Of a DNA stretch of 12,105 bases, positions 7,325-12,105 are shown one piece after another. The notes under the pieces were generated by a model. That model searched no databases and was not told where the DNA came from. It saw only the letters and a program-made list of their open reading frames with translations. This stretch comes from Methanocalculus sp. GTDB taxonomy: Archaea > Halobacteriota > Methanomicrobia > Methanomicrobiales > Methanocorpusculaceae. A program made the position numbers and the translations under genes. Position 1 is the stretch's first letter, and every line of letters begins with the position of its first letter. The stretch spans positions 1 to 12,105 of the forward strand of contig NZ_JAUSCG010000065.1 of NCBI RefSeq assembly GCF_030651615.1. Direction: 5' to 3'.

Positions 7325-8942
7325 CACTATCACTCCGATTACCATTTTTTTCCTCCCAGGGAGGAGTGATCAACTTCCATGCAGGGGTAACCAGTGCATC
7401 TGCCACATCCCGGGCGAATATGACGGCCCCGTTGAAACCTGCATACGGACCGCTATAGTCGTACGAATGCAGCTGTTTTGAGGGGACACCCATCTTGTGG
7501 GAGATATACTTATCCCTCACCCCAGAGAATACCAGATCCGGTTTGAGTTGCCGTATCATCTCTTCAGCCTCGTAATGGTTCACATCATCCACCATGATCC
7601 GACCCACCCGCATGATCGGGTACATCCCCTCGTAATCTCCAAGAGGGACCTGGGCCGCGATTGTATCATACTGTTCCTTTGATAGACCAAGATGAAGATG
7701 TGCCTCCTGATAGAGCGCTTCATCCGGGGTCAGATGAAGTTCAGGGATGTTCTTTGAGTCTGCATCAGTCTTGATCGTCGGGATGACATCCCGCCCTTCA
7801 TAATCGTCACGGTGAGCAAACTCATAGCCTGCGACAATGACCTCCATACCAAGATCACGGAGCAGATACTGGTAGTGATGACTTCGTGAGCCGCCAACAT
7901 ATGCAAACGCAGTCTTTCCATTACAGATTTTACGGAACTTTTCAAGTGCGGGGGTTATCCGGGCCAGTTCACGTTCGATGACAACCTCAGTCATCCGGGT
8001 GAGTTCCGGGTTGTTGAAGCAGGTGGCCATATCCCGAAGGGTCTGTATGGTCGCATTCACCCCGATAAAATTCACCTTCAGCCAGGGAGTACCGTACTTC
8101 GTCTTCATCATCTCGGCGATATAGTTGATTGAACGGTGGCATTGTACAAGGTTGAGATCTGCGAAGTGGAGATCTTTAATCTCTTCGTAGCTAGAGTCTC
8201 CGGTGAGGATACAGTTTACCGTATATCCGATATCCGTCAGCATACGTTCAATCTCCCATCCATCACCACCGATGTTGTACTCACCAAGGAGGTAGATAAC
8301 AAACTCTTCTGTCCGCGGATCAGTTCCGGATCCGATGATCCTCTCCATCAGGTTATTATTTGCGATATGGTGACCTGCAGACTGGCTCACCCCTTTATAC
8401 CCCTCACAATTATAGGCAATTACCGGGATGCCATGCCGTTCTTCGGCTTCTTTTGCAACAGCACCCATATCATCTCCGATCAGACCGATGGGACATGTCG
8501 CACAGATATTAATCCCTCGTGGTGAAAATATCGCAACAACCTCATCGATCATCTTTGCGAGCTTCTTTTCTCCTCCAAAGACGATGTCACTCTCCTGCAT
8601 ATCGGTGGAGACGCAGAGGTTTGTGTATATCTTTTCCGGAGGGGTTCGATCATCCGAACGTGCCTTGTTCCGTCGGGTTCCCCAGCTGTAGTAGCCACAT
8701 CCGATAGGACCATGGGTAATCGTCACCATATCCTTGATCGGACCGATAACCACGCCTTTACAACCTGCGTATGCACACCCCCGCTGTGAGATGATACCGG
8801 GAATTGTCCTTGTATTCGCCTCAATTTGCGGACAGGCTGCAGATTCTGCAGATTTTATAATGATATGCTTCTTCCGGTTCTTCCTGACTTTATCCGGATA
8901 TGGTGTCATCATCTCGTCTATGTGGACTTCAGTTACCGTCAT
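7317..8942 (-). CDS. nifD: Nitrogenase molybdenum-iron protein alpha chain NifD
   Basis: Catalytic alpha subunit that binds FeMo-cofactor, 541 residues. P-cluster ligands are Cys56 (SQRGCAYAGC), Cys82 (HGPIGCGYYSWGTRRN) and Cys150 (CATCPIGLIGDD). Cofactor ligands are Cys268 (LNLVQCHRSINYIAEM) and His492 (KQLHSYDYSGPYAGF). The active-site neighbours corresponding to Azotobacter Gln191 and His195 are kept in GVSQSAGHHIANN (Gln187, His191). A long insertion at about 372-450, starting GYEFAHRDDYEGR, is the one known from Clostridium pasteurianum and methanogen NifD and explains the size. Start: ATG at 8942 with GGGGTG 8 bases upstream; the open frame continues to 9029 inside nifI2 but without support. 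The ligand set and the absence of a delta-subunit gene indicate a Mo-type rather than V- or Fe-only enzyme. It follows nifI2 by 19 bases. Confidence 0.98.
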   Translation of the reverse strand: MTVTEVHIDEMMTPYPDKVRKNRKKHIIIKSAESAACPQIEANTRTIPGIISQRGCAYAGCKGVVIGPIKDMVTITHGPIGCGYYSWGTRRNKARSDDRTPPEKIYTNLCVSTDMQESDIVFGGEKKLAKMIDEVVAIFSPRGINICATCPIGLIGDDMGAVAKEAEERHGIPVIAYNCEGYKGVSQSAGHHIANNNLMERIIGSGTDPRTEEFVIYLLGEYNIGGDGWEIERMLTDIGYTVNCILTGDSSYEEIKDLHFADLNLVQCHRSINYIAEMMKTKYGTPWLKVNFIGVNATIQTLRDMATCFNNPELTRMTEVVIERELARITPALEKFRKICNGKTAFAYVGGSRSHHYQYLLRDLGMEVIVAGYEFAHRDDYEGRDVIPTIKTDADSKNIPELHLTPDEALYQEAHLHLGLSKEQYDTIAAQVPLGDYEGMYPIMRVGRIMVDDVNHYEAEEMIRQLKPDLVFSGVRDKYISHKMGVPSKQLHSYDYSGPYAGFNGAVIFARDVADALVTPAWKLITPPWEEKNGNRSDSDA

Positions 8943-8961
8943 GCACTCACACCCCCCTTCC

Positions 8962-9381
8962 TCACCAGATCGCCGCCTCTCCGGTCTCACCGGTTCTGAT
9001 ACGGATCGCATCAAGAACTGGCAGCACAAAGATCACACCATCTCCGACACCACGATCTGTCTTATTCGCAATCATTATCCCTTCAATAACTCTGGGAACA
9101 TCCTCGTCATGGACGAGAATGGTGAAAAGCCGCCTTGGAAAGAGACGGGTTCCATCAAGGAAGGTCGTAATCTCCTCTTCAGTATCATGAAGATCCAGGA
9201 CATCGTCGACTGCCATCTCCATGAGTCTTGTTTTACACGGCATGATCACCTCATTGTCCTCGACCTTGCGCCCTCTACCAAGCACTCTGATCGCGGTAAA
9301 TCCTGCAACTCCCGCAGAGATCAGGGCCTTCTTCGTTGCACCGGTCTTTTTCATCCGTACTATTGCCAGAATTTCTTTCAT
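8962..9381 (-). CDS. nifI2: PII-like nitrogenase regulator NifI2
   Basis: PII-family protein of 139 residues. In methanogens NifI1 and NifI2 form a hetero-oligomer that binds NifDK and shuts off nitrogenase after ammonium addition; 2-oxoglutarate and ATP release it. The N-terminal strand MKEILAIVRMKKTGATKKAL is typical. GRGRK at 35-39 opens the T-loop region, which is longer than in NifI1, and the C-terminal PII signature is at about 107-132 (KTDRGVGDGVIFVLPVLDAI). Start: ATG at 9381 with GAGG 8 bases upstream; this ribosome site overlaps a 13-base palindrome. It lies directly before nifD, the usual archaeal place. A separate general PII protein (GlnK) is excluded by this position and by the long T-loop region. 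Confidence 0.95.
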   Translation of the reverse strand: MKEILAIVRMKKTGATKKALISAGVAGFTAIRVLGRGRKVEDNEVIMPCKTRLMEMAVDDVLDLHDTEEEITTFLDGTRLFPRRLFTILVHDEDVPRVIEGIMIANKTDRGVGDGVIFVLPVLDAIRIRTGETGEAAIW

Positions 9382-9611
9382 TCATATCCCTCAGTGTCAC
9401 TGAAGAGTCATCTTCCACCTACGACGATCAAGACTGTACAGTACCAGTTATACTTCCAACACCAGTCCATGCCGCATCCCCAAATAGTTGGGAGGCTGAT
9501 CCTGACCACCTGAAGAGAGTTCATCCCCTGATCATGCAAAGCACAGAATCAGGAAGCTCTCTTTAGAGATGATCCGGATCAGACGAAATGCACATTATGA
9601 TCTGACGTCTT
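9382..9611 (-). other. Palindrome-rich nifI1-nifI2 intergenic region
   Basis: This 230-base gap is by far the longest inside the operon; other junctions overlap or are under 45 bases. I find no convincing gene in it. It contains several short inverted repeats: TGATCCGGATCA (9570-9581, perfect), TCTCT-N2-AGAGA (9557-9568), CCCAA-N4-TTGGG (9479-9492), ACTGTACAGT (9433-9442, perfect), GAAGA-N4-TCTTC (9402-9415) and TCAGTGTCACTGA (9391-9403). No good archaeal TATA box stands out on the minus strand; GTATAAC near 9450 is weak. It may be an RNA processing or partial-termination region setting the level of nifH over nifDK, or a remnant of a lost gene. These roles are inference. Confidence 0.5.
9391..9403. 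promoter_or_regulatory. 13-base palindrome overlapping the nifI2 ribosome binding site
   Basis: TCAGTG-T-CACTGA is a perfect dyad with one central base. Its left end overlaps the GAGG that serves as the nifI2 ribosome site. In RNA it could form a small hairpin (5 base pairs, 3-base loop) that partly hides this site, or in DNA it could bind a dimeric protein. Its neighbour GAAGA-N4-TCTTC shares two bases with it. The role is unproven. Confidence 0.35.
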
Positions 9612-9938
9612 TCATAATCCCGCAACCCCCTTTGAGACGGTATATGCCTCCTCCATCGGAAGTACGAAGATCTTGCCATCGCCATACGATCCGGAAGTTC
9701 CGGTCTTTGCTGTCTTCATAATGATCCCAACAACTGCTTCTTTTGCTTCATCCGGGATAGCCATCAGTATCAGGGTCTTTGGAATTTCGTCATAGACGAC
9801 TCCGCCGATTGTTATTCCCTTCTGCTTCCCCCGGCCAACGACATCCATAATGGTTGCCGCATGATACCCCGCCTCAGACAATGCACTCAATACTTCGTCC
9901 TTCTTCTCCGGCCGGATTATTGCCCGTATCAGTAACAT
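9612..9938 (-). CDS. nifI1: PII-like nitrogenase regulator NifI1
   Basis: PII-family signalling protein of 108 residues, partner of NifI2 in post-translational ammonium switch-off of nitrogenase. MLLIRAIIRPEKKDEVLSAL forms the first strand and helix. GRGKQKGI at 36-43 begins a shortened T-loop, and the strong C-terminal signature TGTSGSYGDGKIFVLPMEEA runs at about 79-98. No GlnK-type uridylylation tyrosine motif is seen in the T-loop, as expected for NifI1. The ATG at 9938 has GGTGATC immediately upstream, a perfect match to the archaeal ribosome site. It follows nifH by 27 bases and is clearly in the same transcript. Confidence 0.95.
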   Translation of the reverse strand: MLLIRAIIRPEKKDEVLSALSEAGYHAATIMDVVGRGKQKGITIGGVVYDEIPKTLILMAIPDEAKEAVVGIIMKTAKTGTSGSYGDGKIFVLPMEEAYTVSKGVAGL

Positions 9939-9965
9939 ACGATCACCTTATACCTGGATTGTTCC

Positions 9966-10793
9966 TCACATTGCTCCAAGAAACCCATGTTCCATCATCA
10001 GTTCCTCTAGCCGCTCCTGTGCCATCGGTTTTGGGATCACAAAGTGTGTATTGCCATCGATTGCCGCTGCAAGGTTGCGGTACTCCTGAGCCTGGTTTGA
10101 CTCGGGATCAAAGTCTATAACCGTCTTTTTATGAATTTCAGCCCGTTGCACGAGATTGTCACGCGGAACGAAGTAGATGAGCTGCGATCCGATCTCTTCT
10201 GCAAATGCCTTGAGGAGTGCGTGTTCATTGTCAACATTCCTGCTGTTACAGATGATGCCTCCGAGCCGTACTTTGCCATTTTTTGCATACTTCTGAATAC
10301 CTTTCGAGATGTTATTCGCTGCATACAGCGCCATCAGCTCACCAGAAGCGACGATATAGATCTCTTCTGCTTTCCCTTCACGAATCGGCATGGCAAACCC
10401 ACCACAGACCACATCTCCAAGGACATCGTAAAAGACATAATCGAGATCATCGGTATATGCGCCGAGCTGTTCCAGGAGGTTGATAGATGTGATAATACCA
10501 CGACCGGCACAACCGACACCCGGCTCAGGCCCTCCCGACTCAACACATTTTGTTCCACCAAATCCCGGTTTGAGGATCTCATCAAGTTCGATATCATCCC
10601 CTTCATCCCTCAGGGTGTCCAGAACCGTCTTCTGGCAGAGGCCATGAAGCAGAAGACGGGTGGAGTCAGCTTTAGGATCACACCCGACCACCATCACATT
10701 CTTACCATTATCTGCAAGTGCCGCTACCGTATTCTGAGTGGTCGTCGATTTTCCGATCCCACCTTTTCCATATATTGCAATTTGTCGTTTCAT
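9966..10793 (-). CDS. nifH: Nitrogenase iron protein NifH
   Basis: Dinitrogenase reductase, 275 residues, the usual family length. The homodimer carries one [4Fe-4S] cluster and passes electrons to NifDK with MgATP hydrolysis; it also serves in cofactor maturation on NifEN. The P-loop GKGGIGKST is at 9-17, switch I around DPKADSTR (39-46), cluster ligands Cys95 (GVGCAGRGI) and Cys130 (DVVCGGFAMPIR). Arg98 is the counterpart of the arginine that is ADP-ribosylated in some bacteria; no draT/draG is present here and NifI regulation is expected instead. The ATG at 10793 has GAGGT 5 bases upstream. The frame runs on to an ATG at 10862, but those 23 extra residues have no family counterpart. It is the first structural gene of the operon. 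Confidence 0.98.
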   Translation of the reverse strand: MKRQIAIYGKGGIGKSTTTQNTVAALADNGKNVMVVGCDPKADSTRLLLHGLCQKTVLDTLRDEGDDIELDEILKPGFGGTKCVESGGPEPGVGCAGRGIITSINLLEQLGAYTDDLDYVFYDVLGDVVCGGFAMPIREGKAEEIYIVASGELMALYAANNISKGIQKYAKNGKVRLGGIICNSRNVDNEHALLKAFAEEIGSQLIYFVPRDNLVQRAEIHKKTVIDFDPESNQAQEYRNLAAAIDGNTHFVIPKPMAQERLEELMMEHGFLGAM

Positions 10794-10993
10794 CGTGAAC
10801 CTCGTTTTTTCATCTGAACTTCCCTGATAGCTCTCAATAATCGATAGTCTGAGAGATCTCATTTCGACACCACATCACACGGGATTTACCCGATCATTCG
10901 GTTGAGATCACCATTTTAGAATGAAATCAAGGTATTCTGTACACCCACACCCTGCGATCAGTCGCATCAAACCTCCTCTCATCATACTGTTTA
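10794..10993 (-). other. Predicted 5' leader of the nif transcript
   Basis: From the TATA box the transcription start should fall near 10995, giving a leader of about 200 nt, long for an archaeal mRNA. It holds the possible leader peptide (10908-10967) and several short stems: TGCGA-N4-TCGCA (10953-10966), which overlaps that peptide's start codon; CCGA-N4-TCGG (10890-10901) and GGG-N5-CCC (10881-10891), which share bases and exclude each other; and CTCTCA-N13-TGAGAG (10831-10855) about 40 bases before nifH. No known riboswitch pattern was recognised. The leader length is inferred from the promoter call only. Confidence 0.45.
10908..10967 (-). CDS. Possible 19-residue leader peptide upstream of nifH
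   Basis: A short frame MRLIAGCGCTEYLDFILKW begins with ATG at 10967, preceded by AGGAGGT (10971-10977) at optimal spacing, the best ribosome site in the whole promoter region. It lies about 28 bases after the expected transcription start and ends 115 bases before nifH. The two cysteines in GCGC are notable but too few for a confident metal site. No family is recognised. It could be a translated regulatory uORF, a tiny protein, or chance. The start codon sits at the edge of a 5-base-pair hairpin (10953-10966). Confidence 0.35.
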   Translation of the reverse strand: MRLIAGCGCTEYLDFILKW

Positions 10994-10999
10994 CAGTAT
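10984..10999. promoter_or_regulatory. Inverted repeat at the predicted nif transcription start
   Basis: ATACTG-N4-CAGTAT is a perfect 6+4+6 dyad. It lies 17-40 bases downstream of the TATA box, exactly where RNA polymerase should start, so a protein bound here could block initiation. It does not fit the GGAA-N6-TTCC pattern of NrpR. The regulator is unknown. Confidence 0.4.
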
Positions 11000-11015
11000 A
11001 GAGTCTCTTTAGAAG

Positions 11016-11024
11016 TATTTATAA
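11016..11024 (-). promoter_or_regulatory. Archaeal TATA box of the nif operon
   Basis: TTATAAATA on the minus strand fits the archaeal TATA consensus well, in an AT-rich local context. It is about 225 bases upstream of nifH, and no other good TATA box stands nearer to the gene. The nearest plus-strand genes that could use it do not exist in this window. The expected start is near 10995. Confidence 0.6.
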
Positions 11025-11033
11025 GTACACGTA

Positions 11034-11047
11034 GGAATATTCCTTCC
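11034..11047. promoter_or_regulatory. NrpR-type nitrogen operator GGAA-N6-TTCC
   Basis: The plus strand reads GGAATATTCCTTCC, that is GGAA, six bases, TTCC, the operator described for the methanogen nitrogen repressor NrpR. It lies 9 bases upstream of the TATA box, near the TFB recognition element, so a bound repressor could hinder TFB/TBP. A nested palindrome GGAATATTCC occupies 11034-11043. Only one clear copy is seen, whereas some characterised nif promoters have two. nrpR itself is outside the window. Confidence 0.6.
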
Positions 11048-11177
11048 ATCGTGAATCAAGCGAAACGCGATAGTATCAGATCAACCCACAGATGAAAAAA
11101 ATAGCAGAATAAAGCCACTAAATCGCTTTTTTTCCGGAACTGAACCTCCACAGTAGGGAGAAAAACGCGCCTGCCTG

Positions 11178-11195
11178 AGAGGGGTTCTTCCCTCT
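11178..11195 (-). terminator. Hairpin after msrA, possible terminator
   Basis: Immediately after the msrA stop the minus strand reads AGAGGG-N6-CCCTCT, a 6-base-pair stem. A T5 tract follows 12 bases later (11161-11165) and a T7 tract further on (11095-11101). Archaeal termination relies mainly on T tracts, so either may end the msrA transcript before the nif promoter. The segment between here and the operator shows nothing else that I recognise. Confidence 0.4.
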
Positions 11196-11672
11196 TCAGA
11201 TCCCGCAGGAGTGCCTGTTCCGCCTGAAGTACTGCTGATGGTACTCCTCGGCAGGCCAGAAACGATCGGCAGGCAGGATCTCTGTGACAATACGCCCACC
11301 AAACCTGCCGGATGCGTTCATCCGCTCCAATGAGGCGACAGCCTTCCGGAACTGTTCGTCTGTCCGGGTGAAGATGGCAGACCGGTACTGAGTACCAACA
11401 TCCGGCCCCTGCCGGTCTTTCGTCGTCGGATCATGAATTGACCAGAACCGGATCAGCAGATGATCGTACCCGACAACCATCGGATCGAACGTCACCTCGA
11501 CTGCTTCGGCATGGCCTGTTCTGCCGGTGCATACCTGTTCGTAGGTCGGATGCTCTACCGTGCCGCCGGTATAGCCGACACGGGTTGAGACGACACCGGC
11601 AACCTCAGCAAATGCCGCTTCCACACCCCAGAAACATCCGGCAGCAAACGTCGCCTTCTCCGGTTCCATCAT
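11196..11672 (-). CDS. msrA: Peptide-methionine (S)-S-oxide reductase MsrA
   Basis: Cytoplasmic repair enzyme of 158 residues that reduces methionine-S-sulfoxide in proteins with electrons from thioredoxin. The catalytic motif AAGCFWGVEAAF has nucleophile Cys13. GRTGHAEAVEV, GTQYRSAIF and WPAEEYHQQYF are family signatures, and Cys156 near the C-terminus (HSCGI) is a probable resolving cysteine. Two consecutive ATGs exist (11672 and 11669); GAGGTG lies 2 and 5 bases upstream respectively, so the second may be the real start. It begins 6 bases after the FTR-rubredoxin stop, suggesting a shared transcript in which that protein supplies the reducing power. In a sampled line its GC content is higher than in nifE (37 of 60 against 28 of 60). 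Confidence 0.97.
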   Translation of the reverse strand: MMEPEKATFAAGCFWGVEAAFAEVAGVVSTRVGYTGGTVEHPTYEQVCTGRTGHAEAVEVTFDPMVVGYDHLLIRFWSIHDPTTKDRQGPDVGTQYRSAIFTRTDEQFRKAVASLERMNASGRFGGRIVTEILPADRFWPAEEYHQQYFRRNRHSCGI

Positions 11673-11678
11673 ACCACC

Positions 11679-12105
11679 TCAGGCAAACCGCTCGAACCGC
11701 TCTCTGGATACATTACAGATCGGGCATTTCTCCGGCGGGTTTATACGGGCACAGAGATAGCCACAGACCTTGCAGCGCCAGATCGGTTGGGAGAAGCCGG
11801 ATGGCTGAGATGAGGCAGATACGCCTTTTTTATCCCTATCAGCCCTGGAGGGTCGCCGTTCGGGAATAGGCTGCACCTCCTCTCTCCCGGTCTTTACCGC
11901 GAGTGAGACATAAAGAGAACAGTAACAGGCACCAAAATCATCGAGATCGGCATCACGATAATCACAGGGGCAGATAATGTCGAGGTCATCCTCCTTCTTC
12001 CCAAATGAAAGGCGGCAGGGGCATGCAGGATACCCATATCGCCGGGTATTCACGATCAACCCTTTGACAAGTGCCTTCACCGCATCTGAATCAGGGCTCA
12101 GGTGA
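11679..12105 (-). CDS. Ferredoxin:thioredoxin reductase catalytic chain fused to rubredoxin (5' partial)
   Basis: The visible part has an FTR catalytic domain followed by a rubredoxin-like domain. Counting from the valine codon at 12080, CPC is at 20-22, CPC at 37-39 (DIICPCDYRDAD) and CYC at 52-54 (FGACYCSLYVS), the set that holds the [4Fe-4S] cluster and active-site disulfide. A charged, Ser/Pro-rich linker (about 66-99) leads to CKVCGY at 103-108 and CPIC at 119-122, a short rubredoxin iron site of the rubrerythrin type. The frame stays open upstream to the window edge and encodes HLSPDSDAV, which resembles the conserved segment before the first CPC in the family, so the GTG at 12080 is probably not the start and the N-terminus is cut off. 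Such proteins reduce disulfides with ferredoxin electrons; msrA follows directly. Confidence 0.9.
   Translation of the reverse strand, partial: HLSPDSDAVKALVKGLIVNTRRYGYPACPCRLSFGKKEDDLDIICPCDYRDADLDDFGACYCSLYVSLAVKTGREEVQPIPERRPSRADRDKKGVSASSQPSGFSQPIWRCKVCGYLCARINPPEKCPICNVSRERFERFA

Noticed and set aside
7317..8942. Possibility that the catalytic subunit is of the V-type or Fe-only type, since it reads CKGVVIGPIKDM and HGPIGC
   Set aside because: The same wording occurs in clostridial and methanogen Mo-type NifD, the characteristic insertion starting EFAHRDDYEGR is present, and no vnfG/anfG gene lies between nifD and nifK.
8734..9513. 259-codon plus-strand frame across the nifD start, nifI2 and the gap
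   Set aside because: It runs antisense to nifD and nifI2, is low in recognisable protein features and has no ribosome site of note; best explained as a shadow.
9408..9524. 38-codon minus-strand frame in the nifI1-nifI2 gap, rich in Trp and Cys
   Set aside because: AGGGG directly abuts its ATG with no usable spacing, the composition is unlike neighbouring proteins and no family is recognised; probably chance.
10131..10817. Long open frame of 228 codons on the plus strand antisense to nifH
   Set aside because: It is the complement of a highly conserved gene, has no recognisable domain, and its openness follows from nifH codon use.
10794..10862. N-terminal extension of nifH from the ATG at 10862
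   Set aside because: The family starts at MKRQIAIYGKGG, a good ribosome site precedes that ATG, and the extra residues have no counterpart in NifH proteins.
11132..11139. TTCCGGAA as a second nitrogen operator
   Set aside because: It lacks the six-base spacer of GGAA-N6-TTCC, has the half-sites in inverse order, and is about 110 bases upstream of the TATA box.
1..12105. CRISPR array, insertion sequence, tRNA or rRNA
   Set aside because: I looked for regularly spaced direct repeats, transposase motifs and tRNA-like sequence on both strands and found none.

Overview
The window is a stretch of archaeal chromosome, most likely from a methanogen of the class Methanomicrobia (order Methanomicrobiales is my best guess). 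The reasons are the archaeal nitrogenase order nifH-nifI1-nifI2-nifDKEN, with PII-like regulator genes between nifH and nifD; an archaeal TATA box and a GGAA-N6-TTCC operator of the NrpR type in front of nifH; strong GGAGGTGATC-type ribosome binding sites; and a ferredoxin:thioredoxin reductase catalytic subunit fused to rubredoxin. Every gene I can support is on the minus strand, so transcription runs from high to low coordinates.

From right to left: a redox-repair pair lies at the right edge, the FTR catalytic chain with a C-terminal rubredoxin domain (cut by the window edge) and msrA, closed by a hairpin. About 400 bases without a conventional gene follow. They hold the nif promoter (operator, TATA box, an inverted repeat on the expected transcription start) and a leader of about 200 nt carrying a possible 19-codon leader peptide with an excellent Shine-Dalgarno sequence. 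Then comes the nif operon: nifH, nifI1, a 230-nt palindrome-rich gap, nifI2, nifD, nifK, nifE, nifN, a thioredoxin-fold [2Fe-2S] ferredoxin, an AnfO-family protein, and the molybdate transporter genes modA, modB and modC (modC cut by the left edge). From nifI2 to modC the genes overlap or lie within about 45 bases of one another, which suggests one polycistronic unit.

The genes form a coherent module. ModABC imports molybdate. NifEN is the scaffold on which FeMo-cofactor is finished. NifDK is the catalytic MoFe protein, with all P-cluster and cofactor ligands present. NifH delivers electrons. NifI1/NifI2 switch NifDK off when fixed nitrogen is plentiful. The [2Fe-2S] ferredoxin is a plausible redox partner. 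nifB, nifX, nifV and the vnf/anf delta subunit genes are not in the window.

The less ordinary points are the AnfO-family gene inside a Mo-type cluster, the unannotated leader ORF and operator-like repeats upstream of nifH, the structured nifI1-nifI2 gap, and the FTR-rubredoxin fusion next to msrA. I see no mobile elements, CRISPR arrays, tRNA or rRNA genes.
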